Part shown: piece by piece, positions 33,121 to 45,671 of the stretch | Layout of the letters: every line of letters starts with the position of its first letter | How positions within the stretch are numbered: position 1 is the stretch's first letter | Source of the DNA: Diphasiastrum complanatum | Taxonomy: Eukaryota > Streptophyta > Lycopodiopsida > Lycopodiales > Lycopodiaceae | Direction: 5' to 3' | Length of the DNA: 60,000 bases | Assembly: GCA_029204225.1 (NCBI GenBank) | Contig: CM055109.1 | Location: forward strand, 40,163,791-40,223,790 | Notes under the pieces: model-generated | Told to the model about the DNA's origin: nothing | The model's database searches: none | The model's input: the letters and a program-made list of their open reading frames with translations, nothing else | Translations under genes and position numbers: made by a program

Positions 33121-34280
33121 ATGACTACCGAGTTTGTGAGATTAGTTGCATTTCAGATGTTTCCTGATGAGACAGTTCAACAATATACCAGACGAATCTT
33201 CGATCTGGTAAAAGGTATTGATCTACTGAGCTCAGAGACCATAATGCAAAACTACTATATCGGATTACTCGACAAGATCAAATCTGGTATGAGGAAGTTT
33301 GCATCCTACACTTCATTGCCACAAATCTGTCAAGATGCTATCATTATGGAGAATCTTATCTTGAAGACGAGAGTAGATCACTCCTATCCAAATGCAGAAA
33401 TATCGGATGGGAAATCATGAAAGTCTGAAAAGTTCATGCTAGTCGAGCAGACAAGGGCAGAAGGCTACGAATTATCAGGGAGTGCAACAGAGTCAAACAG
33501 ATCAAGGTAGAAGACCAAGGACCTTGCACTTCAAGCTGTCAGCAAGTTATGCTCGTGCAATTCAGTTTCTTGCGAAGGATGAATGTACATACTGCTTCGA
33601 CGGTCATCCAAGTACAAGATGTCCAATCAAGAATCCGCATTTCTTACAAAGGCAAAATGCAGAGCAGCAAGTTCGACGGCAAGATCTAGAGGTTCACAAG
33701 TCACAAGCAAAATCAAGCCGACAAGGAGCTCACCAAAGGGATGGATGTCAGATTGATCCATCTAAATCGCGAGCTCAACAACCAATGGCAAGGTGGAAGT
33801 ATTGGTCATATCATCTTGCATGTCACCGAACTCAATGGAGGACCATAATAGCCTACCAGTCTACTTTGTGGAAAGTCCTAAGGGGCATCTATTACCGGTG
33901 TATGCCTATCAACTTAAAGGTGATGGCATACTGCACTTAGTTAGGTGCTATGGATGCGGAGGAAAACACCGTCGTGCTGAATGTCCACCTCGTGTTTACA
34001 ATGTGGAGTTAACCATCCAAGCCGAGATTGTCCGTTGTGCAATCCACAATTATCTAGGAGGCATTTGGCTTATGTAGACCAACATGCACATGTGGTGACC
34101 ATTCCACCCTTCGATAGAATGCACTATAAACGAAAAATCCTAGTTCCACCGGGTTATGAAACAAGTGAGGAAGAAGACCATCTGACAAAAGTCCCAAAGT
34201 ATGCAGAGATACCCTCGGGCAAACAAGTAATACCATCACAAAAGACAGCTAATACAATCTATCAAGCCATTGATAGCTAA
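33121..34280 (+). pseudogene. gag: Gag of the gag-only element
   Basis: 33121-33420 is the capsid-like part (MTTEFVRLVAFQMFPDETVQ, YTRRIFDLV). The nucleocapsid follows in shifting frames with three knuckles of CX2CX3HX4C spacing: CTYCFDGHPSTRC, CYGCGGKHRRAEC and CLQCGVNHPSRDC. The three-residue C-to-H spacing differs from the usual four. At least two frameshifts separate the pieces. Confidence 0.75.
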
Positions 34281-34716
34281 GGAAGTCAAGAAATTGGCAA
34301 CTGAGGAAGTCCGACAGGTTCTATCAGGACTCTTGGCACAGTCAATGCACAAATTTCTTAGTGATGAATTACAAATGGAACCTGTGTTAATGGAGTGACT
34401 TGAAGGCAGTTCAGCACAAGATCCTAGGGAAAGTGCAATCACGCAGCCTTCGAATGGGAAGTGCATTGACACGGGAAAGACTAAGGCTGATGATTGTCCC
34501 TCAACGAGCAAGTTTCAACCAAGGTCTGATTGTTCCCCAATGCAACAGAACCCCAAACCAATGCTAAATCCGGGTGTAACAATACTTCATAGGCCAAATC
34601 TAGGGAATCCAAGCCCAAAAAGGCCAATTATACAACAAGAAATGACAACACCTTGTCCTCAATTTGTAAGATTGACTGCTGAGGAAAGTCTTTAGGTTCA
34701 AGCATACCACGAATAC

Positions 34717-34929
34717 TTGGATAGACAAAGTAGTCAAGCGAACATGTCTTATCTACATTATGACTTGAGAGAGACAATGACAATGCCATTGGGAGAAGTA
34801 GCGTCTATCTATCAGGATCACTATCAACCAGCCTTACCTTGGGATCCTTTGATAGATGGTGTCGACTACCCATTTGTCGATGAACAAGGTTACCATGCAT
34901 GGCCACCGGACCCTTATGGGTATTATTGA
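34717..34929 (+). pseudogene. C-terminal coding piece of the gag-only element
   Basis: 70 codons, rich in Tyr and acidic residues (WDPLIDGVDYPFVDEQGYHA, WPPDPYGYY-stop). No known domain. Its position after the knuckles suggests the tail of the gag polyprotein. Confidence 0.4.
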
Positions 34930-35116
34930 AAATTTGGCAAAAGCCTAGGTTCTTGCTGATCAACAACCAATAAAGCCTCAGGTTTTACGTAAGCAATCAC
35001 TTATCCACGCTTTTCCTGAAGCAGCTCATCACCAACAATAAACATATCGACAACTCTCTTTCACATCAAATGTAGGCAGGTGCCGTGGGACCGGCACCTC
35101 TTTAGGTGGGGAATAC

Positions 35117-35846
<730 letters not shown>

Positions 35847-36800
35847 CTAAGGCACGTCCTAACGCTCTTCTGCTGACGTCTTCATATCTGATCAGGAAGC
35901 TATACTACATAGTACTTGTTTAATCTTCCTGGTCCTTTGGAGCGCGAAGGATTTTGTGTCGCAAACAAATTCGAGTCGTGTCGTGTCGTCTGACCTTCTC
36001 ATTTTGCTCGTGCATTAGCTGCCTTCTGCTCGTTGGACAGTGCCTTCACATTGCAGGCCTTTGCCTTTTGCTTAAAGATGCTTTTTAAGATTTTAAGGGC
36101 AGTGTCACCTTTTTAGGGGCACCTTCGCTTTTCCAATGGCACCTTCGCTTTTTTATGAAAAAAGGAGAAAAGGGTGAAAAACACGAAGGTAGGCTTGAAA
36201 AATATTTCTAAGGCATTTTTTAGAGACAGTGTCTCCTTTTTCATGAATGGGCGAAAAATGTGAAGGTTGGCCAGAAAAATTTCTAAAGCATTTTAAAGAC
36301 AACGCCTCATTTTTTTGCAAAAAATGCGACAATGTCAGGAAAAGTTGCAAGTGTTATCTTCTAAGTGTTTCAGGCCTAGTGCTGAATTTTCTTCATGACA
36401 CAAAAATGCAAACTGTGCGACAACACAGTTCAAAAGTGTAGACTGTGCGAAACATAGTTTAAAATTACAGTTGTGAAAAACAACAAAGGAAAAACTAAAG
36501 AAAAATGGGCTTTGAAAGATAGAAACACTTGGTTTTTTCATTTATGAACAGGTACTTTGGAGTTTCAAACAAACGGTACTTGTTTTTCAAATGGAAAAGG
36601 CAATTTCAGTCAATACCAAAAGCACTATGATTGAAACTCCGATAGTACCAAAAAACATAGTTTGAATTTACAAATAAGAAATTCAAAATACTGATAGATA
36701 AGTGATTCAAAGTACCAAATTGGTACTCATCAGTTTCAAAACGAGTACTATGAAAGTAACAAATGAATCAATATAAGACACAAAGGTTACTTGCATCCTG
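35847..36800. other. No gene recognised
   Basis: AT-rich. It contains short repeats of GGCACCTTCGCTTTT (36105-36160) and several GGTACT motifs near 36550-36760. Confidence 0.4.
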
Positions 36801-36803
36801 ATT

Positions 36804-38960
36804 TCAGCCGTTAAGCAAGTCCTCTTGATCATTGTCATCTTCGTACGACATGATGTTGTATATGTTCTCATACACATCGGTGGATAATGAGAACATGTTA
36901 TGATATCCAGGGATAGGGTCCATGATGGAAAATTGGATTGCTCTCACCAGGTGTGAATAGATCATTACCGGTTGTGTCTGGTCTAGAAGGTTGTATGTAT
37001 TTATCATGCCTTCGACTTGGCCATAGTATAGGCCTTCAACTACTCTCCCTCCTCTAACAACTCTATTGTGCTATCACTACCTGGTACATCATCTTGGTTT
37101 ATTTAAGAAGGTAGAAATCCTCTCCCCTCTCTGCTGCTTTGACCACAAAATTGTCCCCACTGGATAGCAAGTCACACAAACTATCAGGGTTCCCCTCATA
37201 CAGGGGCAGATTGGTGTCATTATGCATTGGCATGGATCCATAAGCACCGTCATTATCTCCAACATCACCATCTTTGTCAATGCTAGATGCCTTTGACTCT
37301 GGCAATGGGTGGATAAACAAATATTTCCACTCTTCCATGTGCTGTTTGTTCCTGCATCTTCTCCATTGTCCTGTAATACATGAATCATAGAAACATGACA
37401 AGGTGCAACATCATAGTGAGCATGGACTATCCTGGGAATATTCGTCAACACAGTGGAACGAGCGTGAGCCTGTGATGCGCTGACAATCCCATTTCACATC
37501 ATGTTGCACCTATCCTTGCTGACTAGCCAGAAAACCCTTCTTGTACTGCAGTTGTGACCTTCTCCTCTTGGCGTAAATGTTTTTTTTAGATATGCAACCA
37601 CATCTGATGCACATTTCAAGGGCCAGCCGTCTGGTTTCAACTCCTCGTGAGTGAGAGTACTCTTGATGACTGCGCCCACTTTGTCTTGCTCACCTTTTCC
37701 ATGGCCTGAGGCAGAAAAATTATGCATCATTTTTAGACCTATCAAGTAATAATAGCTGGCCAAAAAATGAACAAATTGTTAGATTTTTTATTTTTATGTA
37801 GGCTGCAATAAACAGTGCTTGCAAATAGTACCCGTAGTTTTGAACCTGGTGTCCTATCTACTACCAATTTGGTACTATATTTGATGTCCCGTATAGTCCC
37901 AGTTTGGTACTATATCTATTAGGGAAACAATACCAAAATTGGTACTCCAAAATAATGTATTTTGGTAGTACAAGACAAACTATGTAGTTAAAGTCTTATA
38001 GTTCAGTACCAATTTTGGTACTATTTGAAGTAACAAACCTGAAAACTATAGAGTAATAATAATGATAGCGAGACCGTTCTCTTTCAACCAATTGTCATGC
38101 AGTAGTAGACAATGTTGTATGAATAGGGTATCATGCAGCTTATCGTCTGATATGTAAAATTGAAGGGTCTTTTCAACTACACCTGTAGAGTTTTTAACAT
38201 ACATTATGTGCACAAGTATCATGACCTGATTAGACTACCAGTGCATAGACTGTATCTCGTTCTTGAACGAATTATTCTCCGCAAAGTCAATGACTGAAAC
38301 AACAACATCTGAAGGAAATTCCAGCAAGCAGTCTTTAAATTGTTGTGACTGTCACCGAAACACAATGTTATGCATGATGAAGTTTTTCAGATGTGCTGAA
38401 ACCAGGTCAACAAAAGCGTTGCTTTGCATTCTTTGCACTACCAAATCCTTTCTCCTCTTTATAGAACCGCCCTCATCAACAAACCCTGACGCAATGTCTA
38501 TAAAGATCTTCATAGACAACTCCCTGTTGTCCACTGATGTCTCAGAGGGACATAATGGCAAAGTGCAAATGCCGCATTTACTACAGTCCCCGAACAAGCA
38601 TTTTTTTGCATGGTATTCTAAATTAGGAGGCTTTGCACATAAAAGTGATTCCCACATATTGCTGATGTTGGGACAAACAAATTGGTTTGCTTTGCAACTG
38701 AATTTTGCAGCAGATGGAACATGTGTAGGCATGATCCTTTCCATGATGACCAAACATGTTTTGTCTCATATGATTAAATGCCTTCTTAGAATATATCATT
38801 TGCATATGGTACACACAGCAACAGGTGTACTGCTCCTTCAGTTTTTGAACAAAATAAGGCTTCAATGCCTCAAAGCATCTAAGAGATATCTGCACTTCTG
38901 GGTGAGCCCTTCTGAATCTTTGGAACAGCTCGACTTGTGGCCTAAAAACCTTACAACTTA
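36804..38960 (-). pseudogene. Uncharacterised transposon-like protein, decayed gene with introns
   Basis: Reading leftward from about 38950: ISLRCFEALKPYFVQKLKEQ, YTCCCVYHMQ, NMWESLLCAKPP, KKCLFGDCSKCGICTLPLCP, QFKDCLLEFPSDVVVSVIDF, AENNSF, LQFYISDDKLHDTLFIQH, SASGHGKGEQDKVGAVIKST, RRVFWLVSKDR, SCFYDSCITGQWRRCRN, GDNFVVKAAERGEDFYLL and MIYSHLVRAIQFSIM. This order and these motifs recall a family of uncharacterised plant proteins often found as repeats; no accepted name is known to me and the recollection is from memory. At least one frameshift (about 38750) and two in-frame stops (after IVFR and MHW) mark decay. Gaps at 37765-38050 may be introns. Confidence 0.6.
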
Positions 38961-38969
38961 GTAAAAGAA

Positions 38970-39281
38970 CATAATAATATGCCTAGGAATTACCATGTAA
39001 GTTGATTCAAGCCGACTTGAACATTAAACCAAACACAATCTGTGTGTAAAATTCATAGCGATATGAATCAAACGAGAGAAAATGAGAAATACAAAGCATG
39101 AAGAGTATTAGTCGAAATTCTCGAACCATACGGTCGTATCCTATTCCAGAATGTCACCACAATGCTCCCTCCCCAATGGCATGGCCTTCCTTGTGGATGT
39201 TTCAAGTCCAACAAAGAATTGTTTATGATACCATGCCTTCAACAAGGAAAAAACAAGGGCTACACCCCTTCCTAGAATTGG
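38970..39281. other. Unassigned sequence between relics
   Basis: The minus-strand open frame continues out of copia A but loses similarity at about 39282, so this is flanking or foreign DNA. No motif recognised. Confidence 0.4.
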
Positions 39282-39759
39282 GAATGTTGGCCTCCTCTTG
39301 AAGAGCATCTCAAAAGGTGTCCTTCCATCCAAAATAGCACTCGGCCACCTATTGCACAAGAAATTAGCACACAACAAAGCTTGATCCCAAAATGGCTTAC
39401 CAAGATTAGCACTTAACCTCATGTCTTTGGCACTTTCACATAAAGTCCTATTCTTCCTCTTAGCCACTCCATTGTGGGGTCCTTGGTGTTGTATACTCCC
39501 TCTTGATCCCATGCTCATCACAAAAAGCCTTGAACTTGGTAGATATGTACTCTCCACCATCGTCACTCCTTAAGCACTTGATCTTTGTGAAAAATTGGTT
39601 CTCCCTTGCATTCTTGAACTTAACAAAGACATCATACACTTCAACTATTCTCTTTAGTAGATAGATCCAACAGAATCTACTAAAATCATCAATGAAAGTT
39701 ACATACATTTTAAAAAAGTCCACTATTGCTAATTGTAGTATTTCCATGAACATCCGAAT
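39282..39759 (-). pseudogene. pol: Copia A integrase, 3' part (severed)
   Basis: Minus strand: YVTFIDDFSRFCWIYLLKRI, KCLRSDDGGEYISTKFKAFC, KRKNRTLCESAKDMRLSANL and LLCANFLCNRWPSAILDGRT. Closely related to copia B (43060-43520). It begins at the codons just after LVHS of the integrase, where the TIR insertion (39760-51782) interrupts it. The missing 5' half lies at 51787-52135 in the same orientation. Confidence 0.88.
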
Positions 39760-39789
39760 AACATTGTCTCAATCAATTTTGGACTTCTT
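39760..39789 (+). repeat. Left terminal inverted repeat
   Basis: It starts AACATTGTCTCAATCAAT and runs through TTTTGGACTTCTT. It matches the reverse complement of 51753-51782 at about 26 of 30 positions. Confidence 0.8.
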
Positions 39790-39817
39790 TAAGAGTTTTG
39801 GACTATTTTTGGGATGT

Positions 39818-39976
39818 GGCAGCTCCACTGCGGCGGGTGGAGCCTCCCGGGAAAAAAAAAATGAAATTTGTTTTTTCTCAAAAAAAAAGTCCTTTTTTTG
39901 TCTTATTTTTATTTCTTTATTTTTAATTTATTTTTAATATGAGAGGCTCCACCCATCACAGCGGGTGGACACCTCC
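39818..39976. repeat. Left subterminal GC-rich palindromic motifs
   Basis: Two copies of a CTCCAC...GGCGGGTGGAG motif in an A/T-rich context: GCTCCACTGCGGCGGGTGG (from about 39829) and GGCTCCACCCATCACAGCGG (from about 39945). They match the array at 51340-51640 near the other end. Confidence 0.75.
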
Positions 39977-40037
39977 CACACACCTTTAACATACATATCA
40001 TATTATATACAGAAATTTGTGTATATGCATGAGGTGA

Positions 40038-40071
40038 GAGGATGTATGGGGGTGTGCACCCATACATCCTC
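40038..40071. repeat. Perfect 13-bp hairpin
   Basis: GAGGATGTATGGG (40038-40050) pairs with CCCATACATCCTC (40059-40071) around an 8-nt loop GGTGTGCA. Confidence 0.85.
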
Positions 40072-40186
40072 TTTTAACACACTTTGTGATTGTAAGTTTC
40101 TTTTTGTATAAAAAGGGTGCATCCTCCCATATATATGTGCATTTCGGGTTGGCCTATAAAAGATTCCCCCCTCCCCCATAAAAGAT

Positions 40187-40945
<759 letters not shown>

Positions 40946-40957
40946 TGGTATCAGAGC
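40946..40957 (+). promoter_or_regulatory. Primer-binding site of copia B
   Basis: TGGTATCAGAGC directly after the LTR. Confidence 0.95.
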
Positions 40958-41545
40958 TTGTGTTTCAGGTTATGAAGGAGGAAATCAGATCTATCAATGA
41001 TTTGGTGAAGATATCAAGTCTAGAGCATGCTAGAGAGGATTCTACACCAAAATCGGATTTTTTGCTTTTGTAGATTGGATCTTTTGTAGATCAAAACACT
41101 AAATAGGTCAATATACTTGTTCAATTCTTTTTTTTGAATTCACATGCTGGATTTGGCCGATTTTTGGATCATTGGTTCAGCCTAAGTGGTGGCTTATAGA
41201 TTGCATATCAAATTTTCAGCATTTGCATGTAGATTTGGAATAGTCAATTTTTTGTGATTTTGTCAAAACCCTAATTTTGATTGGATATCTAGATAGTGAG
41301 GTTGCTGGACTTCATTTGAGTGTGTTTCAATCTTAGGAAGTGGCAAAAGTCATTAGATTGAGGATAGATCATAGGTTGATCAAGATTCCATGATTCTATG
41401 TGTTGATTTGCTTGGATAAGTGCTAGAAGAGAGTTTGTGAGATAGATTCAAATCTTGGTGATTTCTTTTGAAAGCATTTGTTGTTGTTCAAAGGAGTGCT
41501 TTGTGCATTGAAACAGGTTGAAAGAGAAGATCAGGTCATTGTTAC

Positions 41546-43531
41546 ATGGCAACCTCAATTGGAGTCATGTTGGAAGCCAATGATAGGCTTACCTCAAGTA
41601 ACTATTCATTATGGAAAGTGAGGATGGAGTCACTTCTTGAGATGAATGATGTTTTGGATATTGTTGTAGGTTTGGAGGAGAGACCAGCAACACAACAAGA
41701 TCAATTGAGGTATGACAAGAGGGCCAAGAAGGCTCTACACATGCTAAAGATGAATGTTACCAATGAACTTCTCAAGGAAGTTGGTAAGTGCACATCATCT
41801 TTGGAAGCTTGGAATTCATTGAAGAAGCTTTATGAAGCCAAGTCTACTTCTAGAGTGTTGACTCTAAGAAGGCAAATCTTTTCTTGTTTGCAAAAGAATG
41901 AAGAAAGTCCAAGTACTTTTGTTTTGAGAATGAAAGCATTGAATGATGAGTTAGCTTGCATAGATGAAAGCATTAAGGAAGGAGAGCTTATTCAAGTGAT
42001 TCTTAATGGCTTGTTGGATGCTCATGCTAACATTGTTCAAAGTATTGCTATTCAAAAGACTTTGCCAAGTTTGATGGATCTTCAAGAGATCTTGATCAAT
42101 GAGGAAAATAGGCTTCAAGCAAGAGGTGGATCTACATCGACACTTCAAGAGGATGCTATGTTCACAAAGGGAAAATTCAAGAGCAAAACCAAAAGCAAGT
42201 GGTCTAAATGGCAAGATCAAGTGGATGCTTCTTCAAGTGGCAAAAAGAAGGATAGATCAAAGCTCAAGTGCTTCTATTGTGGCATCAAAGGACACTTTGC
42301 AAGTGAGTGCTGCAAGAAGAAGAGAGATCAAGGAGACAAGCAAGGTAATCTTACTCTTGATGAGGATGGTTTGGATGTGCAAGATGCAAATGATGATGCT
42401 TTTGTGATGTCTTCATGTATGCTTGCTAATGATGGAGATCTAGATCCTTGGTGGATTGATAGTGGAGCAAGTTCACACATGACCTTTCACAAAGAGTACT
42501 TCACTTCTTTTTTGGCATATGGAGATGACAAGAGGGTGATCTACACGGCCAATGATGGTGAGTGTGCAATCAAAGGGATTTGCACAATTCCTATTTCTCT
42601 CTTTACAAATAGGAATGTTCATTTGGAGGATGTCTTGTTTATTCCATCTATTACCAAGAATTTGCTTAGTGTGAGTCAAATGCTAAGTAAGGGCCTCAAG
42701 GTGGATTTTGATGGAGATGCTTGTTTGATCAAAAGGAAGGATGTCTTGATTGTAAAAGGTAAAAGGCAAGGGAAGTTGTTCAAACTTGATGCTTGTGTTA
42801 TTGCTAACCAAGTTGGATGTGTTGCAAGGGAGCAAATTTCTATTCAAGAGGTTTGGCACAAAAGGATGGGACACCTCAACTTCAAGTCATTGGAGGTAAT
42901 GGCAAGGAAGAAGGTTGTGATTGTTCTTCCAAGTTCCATAAGTAATGACAAGCATGTTTGTGAGTCTTGTGCTTTGTCTAAGTCACATAGACTACCTTAT
43001 ACTAGATCTATTTCTAGATCTACAAAGCCTTTTCAACTTGTACATTCGAATATTCATGGATTTACTACAATTAGCAATAGTGGAGCTAAGATTTATGTAA
43101 CATTCATTGATGATTTTAGTAGATTTTGTTGTATCTATCTACTAAAGAGCAAAGATGAAGTGTATGATGTCTTTGTCAAGTTCAAGAATGCAAGGAAGAA
43201 CCAATTCTCCACAAAGATCAAGTGCTTGAGAGGTGACAATGGTGGTGAGTACATATCTAACAAGTTCAAGGCCTTTTGTGATGAGCATGGGATCAAGAGG
43301 GAGTATACAACATCAAGGACTCCACAACATTATGGAGTGGCTGAAAGGAAGAATAGAACTTTTTGTGAAAGTGCTAAAGCTATGAGGTTAAGTGCTAATC
43401 TTGACAAACCATTTTGGGATCAAGCTTTGTTGTGTGCCAATTTCTTGTGCAATAGGTGGCCGAGTGCTATTTGGATGGAAGGACACCTTTTGAGATGCTA
43501 TTCAAGAGGAGGCCGAGTGTCAACTTTCTAA
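41546..43531 (+). CDS. gag-pol: Copia B gag-protease-integrase polyprotein (frameshifted near end)
   Basis: 661 codons from ATG. Gag: LTSSNYSLWKVRMESLLEMN (about residues 13-32) and knuckle CFYCGIKGHFASEC (about 243-256). Protease: WWIDSGASSHMT (about 302-313) with the D-S-G site. Integrase: HKRMGHLN and CESC zinc ligands, then LVHSNIHGF, where the first catalytic Asp is Asn, then FIDDFSRFC and LRGDNGGEY. A one-base deletion in a T run at about 43471 shifts the frame after NRWPSAI, and the protein ends in 14 unrelated residues. The Asn change and frameshift should inactivate integrase. Confidence 0.93.
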   Translation: MATSIGVMLEANDRLTSSNYSLWKVRMESLLEMNDVLDIVVGLEERPATQQDQLRYDKRAKKALHMLKMNVTNELLKEVGKCTSSLEAWNSLKKLYEAKSTSRVLTLRRQIFSCLQKNEESPSTFVLRMKALNDELACIDESIKEGELIQVILNGLLDAHANIVQSIAIQKTLPSLMDLQEILINEENRLQARGGSTSTLQEDAMFTKGKFKSKTKSKWSKWQDQVDASSSGKKKDRSKLKCFYCGIKGHFASECCKKKRDQGDKQGNLTLDEDGLDVQDANDDAFVMSSCMLANDGDLDPWWIDSGASSHMTFHKEYFTSFLAYGDDKRVIYTANDGECAIKGICTIPISLFTNRNVHLEDVLFIPSITKNLLSVSQMLSKGLKVDFDGDACLIKRKDVLIVKGKRQGKLFKLDACVIANQVGCVAREQISIQEVWHKRMGHLNFKSLEVMARKKVVIVLPSSISNDKHVCESCALSKSHRLPYTRSISRSTKPFQLVHSNIHGFTTISNSGAKIYVTFIDDFSRFCCIYLLKSKDEVYDVFVKFKNARKNQFSTKIKCLRGDNGGEYISNKFKAFCDEHGIKREYTTSRTPQHYGVAERKNRTFCESAKAMRLSANLDKPFWDQALLCANFLCNRWPSAIWMEGHLLRCYSRGGRVSTF

Positions 43532-43946
43532 GAACCTTTGGATGCACATGCTATGTCAACATTACTCTTGATGATAGGACCAAGGAGGATCCATCTTCAA
43601 GAAGAGGTATTTTTGTTGGATATAGTGAGGTGAGTAAAGCCTACAAGGTTTACATTCCTTCTACTAACAAAGTGATTGTTGGTAGAGATGTCATTTTTTA
43701 TGAGGGAAACATTCCAAAGGTGTCTTCAAGCATGATTGATGGTAAAGTAGATGGATCTAACATTCTTGATGTTGATGAGAAGGATCCTACTTTGGATGTT
43801 GGTGATGATGGACCTTCATCAAGTCAAAATCCAAGGAGAACATCAAGAGAAAGACAAGTACCTTCAAGGCTCACATATGATCAAAAGGGTAAGCAAGTAG
43901 TTTTTGGAAATTATGTTGCTTTCCTAACCTCTTTGGATGAGCCTAC
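43472..43946 (+). pseudogene. pol: Copia B integrase C-terminus and linker (second frame)
   Basis: Continues the polyprotein in another frame: RTPFEMLFKRRPSVNFLRTF, GCTCYVNITLDDRTKE, GIFVGYSEVSKAYKVYIPST and VIVGRDVIFYEGN. It runs to about 43946, just where related copies enter the RT domain. There the sequence switches to foreign DNA, and the frame stops at 44049. Confidence 0.9.
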
Positions 43947-44433
43947 CAAACTACTTGGTTTATGGAGTCATGTGGTGCTGGATTTGCATCATTTATGTAC
44001 TCACCTACTCATGGATTTCCAAGGTTTGATGGTTCTTGTGGCAAGATGAAGATGGAGGCTCATTCATGGAGTATCATGGTGGATACAAGACAACAAAGGA
44101 CAAAGGAGGAGGAGACATGCAAGCAAAAGTTGATCACTCACATTTATTGTTTGTTTGTTGTATTTTTCCAGAGAGTTTAGAGTTGGAAGCATGGTGGAAT
44201 CATTTCATTTACATTCTATTTGATTCTTCATGTTCTAGTCACATTTTTACATGTAAAATTGATGTAAGAAATAGTGAAGCATCCCAAGTGGACACTATTT
44301 TCTATATCAATTATGGTTGTTTCTATTTTGAGCATTACATGATCATTGAAAGGAGATCTATTCTTAGGAAGAAGATCATTCTTATGATGGATCAAAGTTC
44401 TATTGGCAAAAACTATGCTAGGAGCATTGGAAG
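43947..44433 (+). other. 487-bp foreign segment replacing copia B reverse transcriptase
   Basis: Left of it, copia B matches copia C up to DEPT (54384); right of it, homology with copia D resumes at CTAGG (about 56736). The segment itself matches neither and shows no RT motif. Its longer open frames (for example MWQDEDGGSFMEYHGGYKTT from 44036) resemble nothing I recognise. It could be captured host or other repeat DNA. Confidence 0.75.
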
Positions 44434-45009
44434 CTAGGAAAGCGAGTTTTGAGGTACATCATTGGAACTCGAGATTTTGGCATATTGTATGAGGGATCAT
44501 CACTTAATCTTTTTAGATTTTCAGATTCGGACTATGCTGGAGATGTAATGGATAGGAAATCCATTAGTTCTTATTGTATTTTCATAGGTGATGGAGCTAT
44601 ATCATGGATGTCAAAGAAACAAGCCACTATCTCATTGTCATCTAGTGAGGCCGAGTACAAAGCTCTTACACATTGCACAAAGGAGATGGTATGGATCAAG
44701 AGGATGATCAAGGATCTTCACTTGCTGGATTTTTCAGAGAGCCCAATCATTTTTTGTGACAATCAATCAGCCCAAAGAATGGCATCCAATCCTATCTTTC
44801 ATGCTAGGAGCAAGCATATTGAGATACAATATCATTTTGTGAGGGAGCGAGTCATTGCAAAGGAGGTGGAGCTTCAACATGTGTCTTCAAGGGAATGTGT
44901 AGCTGATATCTTCACCAAAGCATTAGGAAAAGACTTGTTCATGAAGCATAGGACTTCACTTGGAGTATTATCAAAATCTATGCTAAAACTAGTTGAAGAG
45001 GGAGTGTGA
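44434..45009 (+). CDS. pol: Copia B RNase H
   Basis: Open from LGKRVLRYIIGTRDFGIL to the stop inside the 3' LTR boundary. Catalytic residues are visible: SDSDYAGDVMDRKS, SSSEAEYKAL and IFCDNQSAQRMA, ending HVSSRECVADIFTKALGK. It has no start of its own; it is the C-terminal domain of the polyprotein. Confidence 0.92.
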   Translation, partial: LGKRVLRYIIGTRDFGILYEGSSLNLFRFSDSDYAGDVMDRKSISSYCIFIGDGAISWMSKKQATISLSSSEAEYKALTHCTKEMVWIKRMIKDLHLLDFSESPIIFCDNQSAQRMASNPIFHARSKHIEIQYHFVRERVIAKEVELQHVSSRECVADIFTKALGKDLFMKHRTSLGVLSKSMLKLVEEGV

Positions 45010-45654
45010 AAGATTCAACTAGTTTCATCACATTTTGCAATATTTCCATATTTGGCATATTGAGGCCAAAACTTGTTTTAGACTTAGAGGTTGACTTTTC
45101 AAAGTTCATTAGTCTAAATTTTATTTGAATAGACACTTTTTGAAAGTGTGGAAAAGATAGAATGCGAGTTTGAGTAGATTCAATTTGAATAAGTTGGGTA
45201 CATTGAATCTAGACCCAAAATTGGTAGGGTTAGCATTTTGGTGGGAAAGCCAAGTGGCCAAATAGGGTTTGGACCTGCTATAAAAGGATGTAACTCGTGG
45301 AGAGAATCATCTTCTCTCTTCTCTATCTCATTTCATGCTTATACATGGTTCTCTTGGGTTCTACTATCCATTGGTGCACTATCTTGGTGATTGCTTGCAA
45401 TTCTATGTGTAGAATGATCTATATTTGCTATTTTTGGATCCACACGTGTGAAATACAGTAGCTTGCTGGTTTTGTACGGACAGCAACAGTACATAATCAT
45501 TTCATTCAAGCTTGATCAAGTTCTATTAGTGTTTGCATCTCAAATTGTGCGTAGATGCTGATTTTTCTACATTGGTGAAATTGGTAGTGTATTTCTCTTT
45601 CTAACCAAAGATCATTCAAGTAGATTGGATCTTAAGGATCTGAAATCTTTCACA
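45005..45654 (+). repeat. 3' LTR of copia B
   Basis: 650 bp with the same ends as 40296-40945. Purine tract GAAGAGGGAG lies at 44995-45004. It is followed by the remaining CA repeat (45655-45671). Confidence 0.96.
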
Positions 45655-45671
45655 ACACACACACACACACA

